From NCBI RefSeq assembly GCF_000697965.2, contig NZ_CP015880.1:124001-188000 (forward strand): a stretch of DNA of 64,000 nt, given 5' to 3'. The DNA comes from Ensifer adhaerens. Lineage in GTDB: Bacteria; Pseudomonadota; Alphaproteobacteria; Rhizobiales; Rhizobiaceae. The notes under the pieces were generated by a model. The model had not been told where the DNA came from. It ran no database searches and saw nothing but the letters and a program-made list of their open reading frames with translations. Shown here one piece after another: positions 19,548 to 28,095 of the stretch (within the stretch, counting starts at the first letter, position 1; each line of letters begins with the position of its first letter). A program made the translations under genes and the position numbers.

Positions 19548-20504
19548 ATGACCAAGCGCGTACATAATCTGCTCCTGTCTTCCTTTGCAGCCGCCGTGCT
19601 CGCCAGCGGCTCGGCGACGGTCGCTTCTGCGCAGGATCCCGCGGCGCACACGCCGCTCTCCGACTATGCGGCCGCAAGCGATCCGCCGGCGTTCGACACA
19701 CCGGAACAGGCAATCGATGCGTTCAAGGCCGCCGTTGGTTCGGGCGATTTCGACAAGCTCGCGAACCTGGTGGGGCTGGATGCGGCCAAGGCCAAGACCA
19801 GCGACGGGGTGATGGACGCCTACGCCGATATCCAGGCGGGCGTAAAGAAGAAGGTGGCCGTACAGGACGTCGAAAACCGAAAGGTACTGGAGATCGGCGA
19901 AGTGCTCTGGCCCTTCCCGTTCCCGATTGCCAAGGGCGACGACGGAAAATGGGCCTTCGACACCTATACCGGTCTCGAGGAGATCGCCAATCGCCTGGTC
20001 GGCCGCAACGAACTCGACACGATCGCGACGGTCCGCGCCTATGTCGAGGCGCAGGAGGAATATGCGCAGGAAGATCATGACGGCGACGGCGTGCTCGAAT
20101 ACGCGCAGAAGCTGATCAGCAGCGAGGGCAAGACCGACGGGCTCTACTGGCCCGCGGGCGAGGGCCAGCCACAGAGCCCTGCGGGTGAAGCGCTCGCCGA
20201 TGGCGCAGTGCTTGCCAGGGCCCAGGCCGGCAAGGGCTATTTCGGCTATCGCTACCGCGTGCTGACGAGCCAGGGCGACAACATCGCCGGCGGCAAGTTC
20301 GACTACATCATCAACGGCAACATGATTGCGGGCTTCGCTCTGGTCGCCTGGCCGGTGAAATATGGCGCAACGGGCGTCCACACCTTCGTCGTCAACCGCA
20401 ACGGCACCGTCTACCAGGCCGATCTGGGCGACAAGACCGAGAGCGTTGCTGAAGGGATCCGGCAGTTCAATCCCAACGACAACTGGCAGGTCGTGGAGGA
20501 TTGA
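19548..20504 (+). CDS. DUF2950 family protein, secreted
   Basis: This 318-residue protein has an N-terminal signal (LLLSSFAAAVLASGSATVASAQ) and then the DUF2950 domain. Visible features are an N-terminal helical part FDTPEQAIDAFKAAVGSGDFDKL, RNELDTIATVRAYVEAQEEYAQEDHDGDGVLEYAQKL, and a C-terminal part containing GYFGYRYRVLTSQG. The DHDGDGVLEYAQ stretch resembles a calcium loop. The start follows GGGAGGAGAACGAAA. It lies between the DUF3300 gene and a membrane protein gene whose start is five bases downstream, indicating one operon. Biochemical role is not known to me. Confidence 0.82.
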   Translation: MTKRVHNLLLSSFAAAVLASGSATVASAQDPAAHTPLSDYAAASDPPAFDTPEQAIDAFKAAVGSGDFDKLANLVGLDAAKAKTSDGVMDAYADIQAGVKKKVAVQDVENRKVLEIGEVLWPFPFPIAKGDDGKWAFDTYTGLEEIANRLVGRNELDTIATVRAYVEAQEEYAQEDHDGDGVLEYAQKLISSEGKTDGLYWPAGEGQPQSPAGEALADGAVLARAQAGKGYFGYRYRVLTSQGDNIAGGKFDYIINGNMIAGFALVAWPVKYGATGVHTFVVNRNGTVYQADLGDKTESVAEGIRQFNPNDNWQVVED

Positions 20505-20509
20505 GCGCC

Positions 20510-21742
20510 ATGAGCGGAGCGGACCCAGGCGCCAAGGCATCCGGCGGCGACGCGGCGGATGCCGCGCCGGCAGCTCGGCAGGGAAAGATCGCCGAGTACC
20601 TCGCGTCCCATGGCGGCCCGTTCTTCGAGCTGCAGGCAAGGCTGAAGCTGTTGCGTGCGAACGCGCTGCAGTCAGGAAAGCGGGCTTTGCTTTTCGTCGC
20701 GCTTGCCTGGGGCGTTCCCTTTCTGCTTGGCCTGCCCGACAGCCTGTCGCTCGACCATAGCCAGGGCGCCTATCTGACCGATCCGGGCGTGTGGGCAAAG
20801 TTCTTCGTCGCGATTGCCGCTTTTGTGCTGGCCGAACAGCAGGTCGAGCGGGGGCTTCGCATCAAGCTCGGACAGTTTTCGCGCGCGCCGCTCATCGCTC
20901 CGACCTCGATGCCATCAGCCGCGCGCGCGATTTCCAACGCGCTGAAACAACGCGATTCCGGGCTGGCGGAAACCGTCTGCCTGGCACTCGCCGCGGTCGC
21001 GGCGCTGCTTTCCTTCCTGAACTTCCATACGACAGACGTCTCGTTCTGGGCCGTCGAGCACTCGGCCGAGGGCAACAGGATTACCGCTGCCGGCTGGTGG
21101 TCGATCTGCGTCAGCCTACCGCTCTTCGTCTTCCTGTTCCTGCGCGGCGTATGGCGGCACCTCGTCTGGGCGCGACTTTTGCGCAAGATCGCTCAACTGG
21201 AGCTTCGCCTCGTCGCCGCCCATCCCGACGGCAAGGGTGGCCTCGGCTTTCTGTCGCAATATCCGAACGCCTACATGTTCTTCGTCTTCGGCATGAGCGC
21301 GGCGATCGCGGCAGCGGTCATGAAGCACCTGCTGCAGGAGACGCTGTCGATGACGACGTTCAGCATGATCATGAGCGGGTGGCTGGCGATCGTGATCGCC
21401 TTCTTCGCCTATCCGTTATCGGCCTTCTCCAAGCCGCTGGCACGGCTGAAGGAAACCGGGCTGCTGATGTTCGGCGTGCAGGCGACCCGCTTCCAGCGCG
21501 CAGCAGAGCGCAAGGTGCTCGGCCGCAACGTGGCAGCCGACGCGACCGAGGAACCCGACGACGACGTGGCCGACCCCGGCAAACTGTTCGACGCGACCAA
21601 GAAGCTTTCGACCATGCTCATCAGCCGCGACGCCGTCGTGCCGGTCGCTGCCGCCGCTCTCATTCCCTTCGCCGTCGCAGGCGCGACAAGGCTGCCTTAC
21701 AAGGAAGTGTTTTCGGTGCTGAAGAAGCTGTTGCTGCTGTGA
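20510..21742 (+). CDS. polytopic membrane protein of unknown function
   Basis: This 410-residue protein has about six or seven hydrophobic segments: ALLFVALAWGVPFLLGLP, FFVAIAAFVLAEQQ, a pair around LALAAVAALLSFLNF and WSICVSLPLFVFLFL, then FVFGMSAAIAAAVM, WLAIVIAFFAYPLSAF and a C-terminal VVPVAAAALIPFAVAGATRLP. A soluble stretch (about 320-365) containing NVAADATEEPDDDVADPGKLF lies before the last helix. ATG 20510 follows GTGGAGGATT and is coupled to the DUF2950 gene. I do not recognise the family. Context suggests an envelope complex with the two DUF proteins. Confidence 0.75.
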   Translation: MSGADPGAKASGGDAADAAPAARQGKIAEYLASHGGPFFELQARLKLLRANALQSGKRALLFVALAWGVPFLLGLPDSLSLDHSQGAYLTDPGVWAKFFVAIAAFVLAEQQVERGLRIKLGQFSRAPLIAPTSMPSAARAISNALKQRDSGLAETVCLALAAVAALLSFLNFHTTDVSFWAVEHSAEGNRITAAGWWSICVSLPLFVFLFLRGVWRHLVWARLLRKIAQLELRLVAAHPDGKGGLGFLSQYPNAYMFFVFGMSAAIAAAVMKHLLQETLSMTTFSMIMSGWLAIVIAFFAYPLSAFSKPLARLKETGLLMFGVQATRFQRAAERKVLGRNVAADATEEPDDDVADPGKLFDATKKLSTMLISRDAVVPVAAAALIPFAVAGATRLPYKEVFSVLKKLLLL

Positions 21743-21863
21743 CGAGCGTCGCTTCGTCGGGGAGGCCGTACCCCGATCAGGCTCGGCCTGTCTGTTTGGG
21801 CCCGTTGTGGTGAGGTTCGAAACAGAAAATCCGGCTTTCCGTGGTCCAGGATAGGGAAGCGTC

Positions 21864-21894
21864 TTGACCTCAACTTAAGTTGAGGTCTTATGAA
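21864..21894 (+). promoter_or_regulatory. SoxR/MerR-type promoter with 19-bp spacer and dyad
   Basis: TTGACC (21864-21869) and TATGAA (21889-21894) are separated by 19 bp, the over-long spacing typical of MerR-family activated promoters. A perfect palindrome (21866-21887, core ACCTCAACTTAAGTTGAGGT) fills the spacer. It closely resembles the SoxR box CCTCAAGTTAACTTGAGG. Confidence 0.7.
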
Positions 21895-21936
21895 CTTGTC
21901 CGATAGAGCCAATTGCCATGTGACGGATCGGACTTC

Positions 21937-22608
21937 ATGCACATCTCCAGATTAATTCTGCCGGCATCGGACGTCGCCAATAGTGCTGCCTACTTTCGCG
22001 ATGTCCTCGAACTGCCGACGGCCGGGAACTCCATCCAGGTGGGCTGGAGCGAAATCCAGCTGATCCCGGCCGCTGAGGGAGCGCCACACGGCGTGCACCT
22101 GGCCTTCAACATCCCCTTTGCGCGTTTTGACATGGCCGTCGCTTGGTTGGAGGGGCGGACATTGCTCCAAAAGGAGCCGGGTGGAGAAGCGTGCTTTGCC
22201 CTTGAAGGAGATTGGCAATCAAGGTCGATCTACTTCGACGGCCCCGACAATGCCGTGCTCGAATTGATCGGCCGCCGCAGGCTGATCCATCCCGCGGACA
22301 AGCGACCGTTCAGCGGCGCTGACCTGTCCTGCCTGAGCGAGGTCGGCGTTCCCTCCGATGATGTCGAGGGCATGGTGGCCGAGGCGGCCTGGACGTTTGG
22401 TGTCGGAACGGTCGGGCCAGCCTCGTCCAGCTTTGCCGCGATCGGCAATGATGAAGGCATGCTAATTGCCGTCGACCCGAACCGGCCGTGGTTTCCGCAA
22501 AAGCGTCAACGACCGGGTGCCAATGGACTGGAGATTTGGGTGACCGACGTGAAGTCACCTGGAACCGTGTCTGATGCCAAGCACGGCTGGAAAGTCCGAG
22601 CGAGATAG
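21937..22608 (+). CDS. VOC (glyoxalase/dioxygenase-like) superfamily protein
   Basis: This 223-residue protein consists of two vicinal-oxygen-chelate half-domains. The first reads HISRLILPASDVANSAAYFRDVLELP …IQVGWSEIQLIP …HLAFNIP. The second begins near ADLSCLSEVGVPSDDVEGMV. The first half keeps His at the start and a DGPDNAVLELIGRR strand where VOC metal ligands usually sit. Substrate unknown; VOC proteins include thiol transferases, glyoxalases and binding proteins. The ATG has only a weak GGATCGG site. The promoter upstream is SoxR-like, which points to induction by redox-cycling agents or a similar signal; no soxR gene is in this window. Confidence 0.7.
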   Translation: MHISRLILPASDVANSAAYFRDVLELPTAGNSIQVGWSEIQLIPAAEGAPHGVHLAFNIPFARFDMAVAWLEGRTLLQKEPGGEACFALEGDWQSRSIYFDGPDNAVLELIGRRRLIHPADKRPFSGADLSCLSEVGVPSDDVEGMVAEAAWTFGVGTVGPASSSFAAIGNDEGMLIAVDPNRPWFPQKRQRPGANGLEIWVTDVKSPGTVSDAKHGWKVRAR

Positions 22609-22688
22609 GGCAATCTCGGCGATCGTTTGTCCGACGACAGAGTGGTACTTTCGCCGTTGGCGATCGTGCTTTTCTTTTCAAGGAGGAA

Positions 22689-22764
22689 TGGTGCCGCTTA
22701 CGTGACTCGAACACGTGACCCCATCATTACGAATGATGTGCTCTACCGACTGAGCTAAAGCGGC
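22689..22764 (-). tRNA. tRNA-Thr (anticodon CGT)
   Basis: Read on the minus strand, the acceptor stem GCCGCTT pairs with AAGCGGC. The D-arm is GCTCAGTCGGTAGAGC, the anticodon stem-loop CATCA-TTCGTAA-TGATG carries CGT, and the T-arm contains GTTCGAGTC. CCA is encoded. It reads ACG threonine codons. Confidence 0.96.
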
Positions 22765-22840
22765 CCGGAGGCAGTTCCGCGGAAGCCCGCGGAACGAATG
22801 TGAGGCGCTGATAAACGCAAAGCGCCGAGATTTCAAGCCA

Positions 22841-23851
22841 TCAGTTGCGAGAACTTGAAAATTCCTTGTTGGCTGTCGCTGCGGGTGCGGAGTGCAGGCC
22901 GAGGCGGGTGCGCGCTGCATCGTATTCGCGCTCGAGCCGGTCGACCATGCGGGCGACGGATGTCACTTCCTTGACCGCGCCGATGCCCTGGCCGCATCCC
23001 CAGATGTCCTTCCAGGCCTTGGCGCCGTCGGTCGCAGCGCCGAAATCCATTTTCGACGGGTCGGCTTCGGGCAGATTGTCCGGATCCATGCCGGCGGCCG
23101 AGATCGAGGGCTTCAGGTAGTTGCCGTGGATGCCGGTGAAGTAATTGGAGTAGACGATGTCTGCGGCGTTGCTGTCGACGATCATCTGCTTGTAGGCGTC
23201 GCTGGCGCGCGCTTCCTCCGTTGCGATGAAGGGCGAGCCGATATAGGCCATGTCAGCGCCCATCGCCTGGGCCGCCAGAATGGCGCCGCCGGTAGCGATC
23301 GCGCCCGAGAGAAGCAGCGGCCCGTCGAACCAGGAGCGGATTTCCTGGACAAGCGCAAACGGGGAAAGCGTGCCAGCATGGCCGCCGGCGCCGGCGGCCA
23401 CCGCGATCAGGCCGTCGGCGCCCTTGCGGATCGCCGAATTGGCGTGACGGTTGTTGATGACGTCGTGAAGCACGATGCCGCCATAGGAATGGATGGCCGC
23501 ATTAACCTCGGGCACGGCGCCGAGCGAGGAGATGACGACCGGCACCTTATATTTGATGCAGAGCATCAGGTCCTGCTCAAGCCGCGCATTGGATTTGTGC
23601 ACGATCTGGTTGACGGCAAAGGGGGCGGCCCGCCGGCCGGGATTCTTGGCGTCGTGGTCGGCAAGCGTCTCGGTGATCTCGGCCAGCCATTCGTCGAGCT
23701 GCGATTGCGGGCGAGCGTTCAGCGCCGGGAAGGCGCCGATCACGCCAGCCTTGCACTGCGCGATCGTCAGCTTCGGATTGGAAATGATGAACAGGGGGGC
23801 GCCGACAACTGGCAGTCTCGTCGTTCCGGAAAGAATTGGCGGAAGCGGCAT
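22841..23851 (-). CDS. nitronate monooxygenase / 2-nitropropane dioxygenase family
   Basis: This is an FMN-dependent TIM-barrel oxidoreductase of 336 residues. N-terminal LPVVGAPLFIISNPKLTIAQCKAGVIGAFPALNARP is the family's FMN-binding start. Later come HDVINNRHANSAIRKGADGLIAVAAGAGGHAG with its GAGGHAG phosphate loop, and LLLSGAIATGGAILAAQAMGADMAYIGSPFIATEEA. ATG 23851 has GGAG seven bases upstream; ATG 23863 is also possible. A long palindrome (23886-23911) stands 35 bp upstream and is shared with the beta-oxidation operon, so the native role may lie in acyl or short-chain nitro/enone oxidation rather than nitroalkane detoxification. Confidence 0.88.
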   Translation of the reverse strand: MPLPPILSGTTRLPVVGAPLFIISNPKLTIAQCKAGVIGAFPALNARPQSQLDEWLAEITETLADHDAKNPGRRAAPFAVNQIVHKSNARLEQDLMLCIKYKVPVVISSLGAVPEVNAAIHSYGGIVLHDVINNRHANSAIRKGADGLIAVAAGAGGHAGTLSPFALVQEIRSWFDGPLLLSGAIATGGAILAAQAMGADMAYIGSPFIATEEARASDAYKQMIVDSNAADIVYSNYFTGIHGNYLKPSISAAGMDPDNLPEADPSKMDFGAATDGAKAWKDIWGCGQGIGAVKEVTSVARMVDRLEREYDAARTRLGLHSAPAATANKEFSSSRN

Positions 23852-23885
23852 CGGTTTCTCCATCCCTCGGTAAGGCGCGCCAAAT

Positions 23886-23911
23886 TTTTGACGTTTGCGT
23901 AAACGTCAAAA
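23886..23911. promoter_or_regulatory. palindromic operator upstream of the nitronate monooxygenase gene
   Basis: Perfect 11-bp half-sites TTTTGACGTTT and AAACGTCAAAA surround GCGT. The same 26 bases occur at 56954-56979. It lies 35 bp before the monooxygenase start, where it would overlap the promoter. The rest of the ~340-bp gap up to 24193 holds nothing else I can name. Confidence 0.8.
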
Positions 23912-24193
23912 TAGATAGCAGCAAGTTTGCCGCTTGCAAAGGGCGGTTTGGCCGCGATGTCGCCGCCTCTTTTTTCGCACCGGCGCCGTGAAGGAAAGCG
24001 TTTTCCCCGGCCTTGGCCGGTCGCGCCCGTCGCCGGACTTGCGGATTCTGGCAGCAGCGGTTACGCAATTGTTAACAAAACCAACGGCGTGCCTCCAGAT
24101 TTAACCCTTATGCCCTTGCGGTTGGATCGAGAGCGGTGGTCAACCGCGGCGCGCCGGCAGGTCCAAAGCCCTGCCTACACAGAAGGACTTGAT

Positions 24194-25420
24194 GTGAGCG
24201 GACTTGAGACTGCAATCAGAAATGCCCTTGAGCGCTCCGATCGCGCCAATGCGGAAACGCGGGCGCGCATTTATCAATCTGCCCGTCAGGCGCTCGAAAC
24301 CGGGTTGCAGAAACAGGGGATCGAGGACGGCAACGTCATCGCCCAGCAGCGCCATCGGCTCGAAGCCGTCATTCATGCGATCGAAACGGAAGAGAGAGCG
24401 GCACTGAGGACGCGACAACCGGCACCTCCGGTGGTCAGCCTCGACGATGCCGCGCGGGCGCGCGGGCCGGCACAGCCACGGGTCGAGCCGCAAGTCCGGT
24501 CACCGACGCAGGCCCAACCCCAACCTCAGACCCAGGCTCCACCTCAGAGCCAGCCACAGGCCCCGGCGGCCGGTCGTCGGGAACCCGGTTTTGCCGGCGA
24601 CGCGCCGCGCCAGGCGGCGAGCGATGGCGGTCTCGGTGGTCTGCGTGCCGATCGCGACGGTCCGGTGGTATCGACGCGTGCAGCCGCCGAGAGCACGGCA
24701 GATGGTGGCGAAACTGCGAGCATCGCGCCCACGGTCCGCGGAGATACGCGCAAACGCCGGCGCAAGCGCAGCCGCTTTCTGTCCTTCACCATGGTCGTCG
24801 TCACGCTTGCCGCCGCAGCAGGGGCCGCGGCCTGGTGGGTGCAGACCAATGACCTGCTGAAATCTGCCGCCGAGCGCGACACGAATGTTGCCAATCCCCC
24901 GGCATCGGTTGCGTCGGAAGACTTCGATGGCGCGGCGGGATTGCGGACACTCGGCGCGCAGCAGGGCTTTACCGGCGATTGGGTCGAGGTCTTCACGCCC
25001 AAGGAAACCGGCGCGATCGCACCCGGAGCGCAGGCAAAGGTCGAGCCGGTGGACGACGAAGGTGGGCGACGCGTGCAGCTGACATCGGCGGTCGCCGACG
25101 CGGAAGGGGATATTACCATCGAAATCCCGGCCTCGGTCCTGGCGGAACTCTCCGGCAAGACGTCGACGCTGGCGTTGACCGTGCAGGCCGAGCCCGGCAA
25201 GACCACGGAGTTCGCGGTCGAGTGCAATTTCTCCTCGCTCGGCGAATGTGGGCGCCATCGCTTTACCGTGCATGACGAGCGGCTCGACATGCTTTTCAAG
25301 ATCACCTTCGACCGTAGCCTGGCGCCGAGCTCGCCGGGCCAGATCGTGATCAACAGCGATATCAGCGGTGAGGGCAAGAGCCTCAGCCTCTACGCCATCC
25401 GCGTCCTGCCGGGGCAATAA
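24194..25420 (+). CDS. single-pass membrane protein with C-terminal beta domain, rhizobial hypothetical
   Basis: This 408-residue protein is of unknown function. An N-terminal helical part (SGLETAIRNALERSDRANAETRARIYQSARQALETGL, residues 2-40) is followed by a Pro/Gln-rich linker (~95-140), a basic patch RKRRRKRSR and one membrane helix (FTMVVVTLAAAAGAAAWWV, ~197-216). A periplasmic C-terminal domain (~240-408) with DWVEVFTPKE and CNFSSLGECGRHRF (two Cys that could pair) completes it. I start at GTG 24194 because AGAAGGA lies seven bases upstream and the family-like N terminus begins there; longer frames add low-quality sequence. It is convergent with ppk2. Confidence 0.7.
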   Translation: MSGLETAIRNALERSDRANAETRARIYQSARQALETGLQKQGIEDGNVIAQQRHRLEAVIHAIETEERAALRTRQPAPPVVSLDDAARARGPAQPRVEPQVRSPTQAQPQPQTQAPPQSQPQAPAAGRREPGFAGDAPRQAASDGGLGGLRADRDGPVVSTRAAAESTADGGETASIAPTVRGDTRKRRRKRSRFLSFTMVVVTLAAAAGAAAWWVQTNDLLKSAAERDTNVANPPASVASEDFDGAAGLRTLGAQQGFTGDWVEVFTPKETGAIAPGAQAKVEPVDDEGGRRVQLTSAVADAEGDITIEIPASVLAELSGKTSTLALTVQAEPGKTTEFAVECNFSSLGECGRHRFTVHDERLDMLFKITFDRSLAPSSPGQIVINSDISGEGKSLSLYAIRVLPGQ

Positions 25421-25445
25421 GGCTGGTCGCCAAGGCTTTCCGAGG

Positions 25446-25474
25446 TGGGGCGGCGGGAAAACCTGCCGGCCCCA
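25446..25474. terminator. hairpin between convergent genes
   Basis: TGGGGC-GGCGGG, loop AAAA, CCTGCC-GGCCCCA with one bulged base, located between the stop codons of the membrane-protein gene and ppk2. No T run follows, so its role as a two-way terminator is tentative. Confidence 0.45.
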
Positions 25475-25505
25475 TCGGCGTCATCGGTTTTGACAGGGCA
25501 GGCGT

Positions 25506-26402
25506 CTATTTCAGGAAACCGGGGCCGGATCCGATGATCTTGTCATCGACCTCGCCGATCGCGCCCTTGTCCTTGCCCTCGTAATCGAGCGAGGAAAGGA
25601 TGTGGCGGATCAGGTTGAGCCGGGCTCGCCGCTTGTCGTTGCCGCGTACCACCGTCCAGGGTGCATGGTCCGTGTGGGTCTCCTTCAGCATCTCGTCGCG
25701 CTTGGCGGTATAATCGTCCCATTTGTTGAGCGCCGCGATGTCCATCGGCGACAGCTTCCAGATCTTCAGTGGGTCGTGGCGGCGATCGTGGAAGCGTTTC
25801 AGCTGCATCTCGCGGCCGATGTTGATCCAGAATTTGAAGAACTGGATGCCCTCATGCACGATCATCTTCTCGAAGCGGGGAGCCTGCTTCAGGAACTGCT
25901 TATGCTCTTCGGGCGTGCAGAAGCCCATGACCGGTTCGACGCCGGCGCGGTTGTACCAGGAGCGGTCGAACAGCACGAATTCGCCGGCCGTCGGCATGGT
26001 CGCGACGTAGCGCTGGAAATACCATTGCCCGCGTTCGGTTTCGGTCGGTTTGGTCAGAGCGACGACACGCGCCCAGCGAGGGTTGAGGTTGTCCATAGTC
26101 GCATGGATCGCACCGCCCTTGCCGGCGGCGTCCCGGCCCTCGAACAACGCCATCATGCGCTTGCCTGTCTTCTGCTGCCAGAGCTGAACCTTGACCAGTT
26201 CGACCTGCAGCTTTTCCAGCGTTTCCAGATATTCGTCGTCGTCGAGCTTCTTCTTGTAGGGGTAGTCGTCGGAGGAAAATGCCGCGTCGTCGATCCACTT
26301 CGGCAACTCGGGATTGTCGATGTCGAAAACGCGACTCTTGCCGCCGATTTCGAGTTCCACCGCGCGGTTCTCCGCCTTGTCCGCCGTATCCGTCGCTGCC
26401 AT
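25506..26402 (-). CDS. ppk2: polyphosphate kinase 2
   Basis: PPK2 transfers phosphate between polyphosphate and nucleoside diphosphates. The 298-residue, single-domain product carries the Walker A loop [11 protein letters not shown] (residues 88-97), the lid segment [31 protein letters not shown], and the Walker B-like [18 protein letters not shown]. It matches the one-domain class I type known from S. meliloti SMc02148. ATG 26402 follows AAGGGCGAACCG; the longer frame upstream is unsupported. It is divergent from phoR, consistent with a link between polyphosphate and phosphate starvation. Confidence 0.95.
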   Translation of the reverse strand: MAATDTADKAENRAVELEIGGKSRVFDIDNPELPKWIDDAAFSSDDYPYKKKLDDDEYLETLEKLQVELVKVQLWQQKTGKRMMALFEGRDAAGKGGAIHATMDNLNPRWARVVALTKPTETERGQWYFQRYVATMPTAGEFVLFDRSWYNRAGVEPVMGFCTPEEHKQFLKQAPRFEKMIVHEGIQFFKFWINIGREMQLKRFHDRRHDPLKIWKLSPMDIAALNKWDDYTAKRDEMLKETHTDHAPWTVVRGNDKRRARLNLIRHILSSLDYEGKDKGAIGEVDDKIIGSGPGFLK

Positions 26403-26429
26403 CGGTTCGCCCTTTCGGCTTGGCGCACG

Positions 26430-26488
26430 GGCCCGAAAACCGGCTTCGATCATCGGAAGGATCATGCGCGTTTTCAAACTTTCGGGCC
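26430..26488. repeat. RIME-like palindromic element between ppk2 and phoR
   Basis: A 9-bp inverted repeat GGCCCGAAA / TTTCGGGCC with inner GAAAAC / GTTTTC arms surrounds GATCATCGGAAGGATCATGCG. The layout resembles the elements at 33702-33754 and 10487-10536, and repeats common in rhizobial intergenic DNA. Confidence 0.5.
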
Positions 26489-26634
26489 TGCGCCTGTCAT
26501 CGGATAAACAAGGCGCTCGCGACCCGATTTCGTTGGAGGAGGCCATAATTGCGTTGCGGATTCAAGCCGGTCGTGAAAATCATGTCATGAAGGATCGCTA
26601 TTCCTCGACCATTTTGGTCCGGGAGGAAAAGAAA

Positions 26635-27900
26635 GTGATTCATGAGGATGTCGAGGTGGACGGTTCGAAGGCGTTCTGGCGGAACCTGGTTCCGCGGCTG
26701 AAAGCAGAGCGCTGGCTGCTGGGGCTCACCGTGCTCCTGGCGATCCTTGCGACCGTCGCGGGTATTCATTTCCTCATTGTCCTGCCCTTCTGGATCGTTC
26801 TCGTCGCCGCGTTGCTCAACCGTAGCGCGCCAACCTCGGTTATTCTGAGCCCGGCCAAGGCGGTGGTCGCTGCCGGCCCGGCGAGCGACCCGCTGGTGCC
26901 CGCGCTGAACGCGCTCGACATGCCGGTTCTGGTGATTGCCGCCGACGAGACGGTGGTGTTCCAGAACATCGCTGCCGAGAAGGCCTTTGGCACCATCCCG
27001 CCAAACACCTATCTTGCAGCAAGGGTGCGTTCGCCCGGCATCCTCGACATGGTCCGCGAGACGATGGCGACCGGCAAGGCGAACCAGATCGAGCATAACG
27101 AGCAGTTGCCGTCCGACGCCGTTTATGTGGTGCGGGTCGCTCCGGCTGAAATTCCGGGCGACGGGCCGGTCAAGCGGATCTTCCTGTTGACCTATCGCGA
27201 CATCTCTCAGGCGCGCCGCATCGACCGCATGCGCTCGGACTTCGTCGCCAATGCCAGCCACGAGCTGCGCACGCCGCTAGCCTCCTTGCGCGGCTTCATC
27301 GAGACGCTCCAGGGTCCGGCGCGCAACGATCTGAAGGCGCAGGAAAAGTTCTTCGGCATCATGCACGAGCAGGCGACGCGCATGAGCCGGCTTGTCGACG
27401 ATCTGCTGTCGCTGTCGCGGCTGGAGTTGCGCTCGCATATCGCCCCCGATGACCCCGTCGATCTGGCGCCGCTGCTCGGGCATGTCCGCGACAGCCTGCT
27501 GCCGCTGGCGAAGGATCTGGATGTCACCGTCTCGCTCGTGGTGCCGGACAAGCCCGTGGTCGTCCGCGGCGAACGCGACGAACTCATCGAGGTCTTCGAG
27601 AACCTGATCGAGAATGCGTGCAAGTACGGCCAGGAAGGCAAGAAGGTGGACGTAATCCTGCATGGCGGCGAGGGAGGCGAGGCCGAAGTCGTCGTGAAGG
27701 ACTATGGCCCGGGCATTCCGGCCGAGCATGTGCCGCGCATCACCGAGCGGTTTTACCGGGTCAATGTCGAGGCCAGCCGCTCGAAGAAGGGCACCGGCCT
27801 GGGCCTTGCCATCGCCAAGCACATTCTCACGCGGCATCGTGCCCGGCTCCTCATCCATTCAGAGGTCGGCAAAGGCACGACCTTTACGGTCCGCTTCTGA
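26635..27900 (+). CDS. phoR: phosphate regulon sensor histidine kinase PhoR
   Basis: PhoR phosphorylates PhoB when phosphate is scarce and works with PstSCAB-PhoU. The 421-residue product has two adjacent membrane helices near residues 30-65, a PAS-like region (~90-185), a HisKA domain with H209 in NASHELRTPLASLRGF, and a HATPase domain with NLIENACKYG, DYGPGIP and GTGLGLAIAKH. I use GTG 26635, preceded by GGGAGG eight bases upstream; the longest open frame would run into ppk2. It lies upstream of pstS, separated by ~195 bp with a Pho box. Confidence 0.93.
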   Translation: MIHEDVEVDGSKAFWRNLVPRLKAERWLLGLTVLLAILATVAGIHFLIVLPFWIVLVAALLNRSAPTSVILSPAKAVVAAGPASDPLVPALNALDMPVLVIAADETVVFQNIAAEKAFGTIPPNTYLAARVRSPGILDMVRETMATGKANQIEHNEQLPSDAVYVVRVAPAEIPGDGPVKRIFLLTYRDISQARRIDRMRSDFVANASHELRTPLASLRGFIETLQGPARNDLKAQEKFFGIMHEQATRMSRLVDDLLSLSRLELRSHIAPDDPVDLAPLLGHVRDSLLPLAKDLDVTVSLVVPDKPVVVRGERDELIEVFENLIENACKYGQEGKKVDVILHGGEGGEAEVVVKDYGPGIPAEHVPRITERFYRVNVEASRSKKGTGLGLAIAKHILTRHRARLLIHSEVGKGTTFTVRF

Positions 27901-27961
27901 CATATTGGCGCGGGAAAACCCGGGGGTGTTCATTTTTCATTAGCATTTTCAATGACATGAG

Positions 27962-27990
27962 CTGTCATAAATGTTTCGTCGAACTGACAT
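27962..27990 (+). promoter_or_regulatory. Pho box upstream of pstS
   Basis: CTGTCAT (27962), a degenerate GTTTCGT (27973) and CTGACAT (27984) sit at exact 11-bp spacing, the repeat unit PhoB recognises (consensus CTGTCAT in S. meliloti). It lies ~105 bp before the pstS start. Confidence 0.8.
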
Positions 27991-28095
27991 AAAAGGTGTG
28001 GCCATCGGCAGCTAGTTAGGGGCAGCCGATAAGACGGCGAAGAGCGCTGCAACGCTTGGCGCACACCAACACAAGCCCATTCCGGGAGAACTTTT

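Noticed and set aside
22689..22764. tRNA-Thr as an integration (att) site
   Set aside because: No integrase gene, direct repeat of the tRNA end or compositional break is visible on either side.
24481..24570. Possible tandem repeat or CRISPR-like array in the Pro/Gln-rich stretch
   Set aside because: It is a coding low-complexity linker (repeated CAGCC/CCTCAG codons) inside the membrane-protein gene, with no spacers.
26491..26510. Pho box between ppk2 and phoR
   Set aside because: Only one CTGTCAT copy (26494-26500) is present and no second copy lies at 11-bp spacing, unlike the pstS site.
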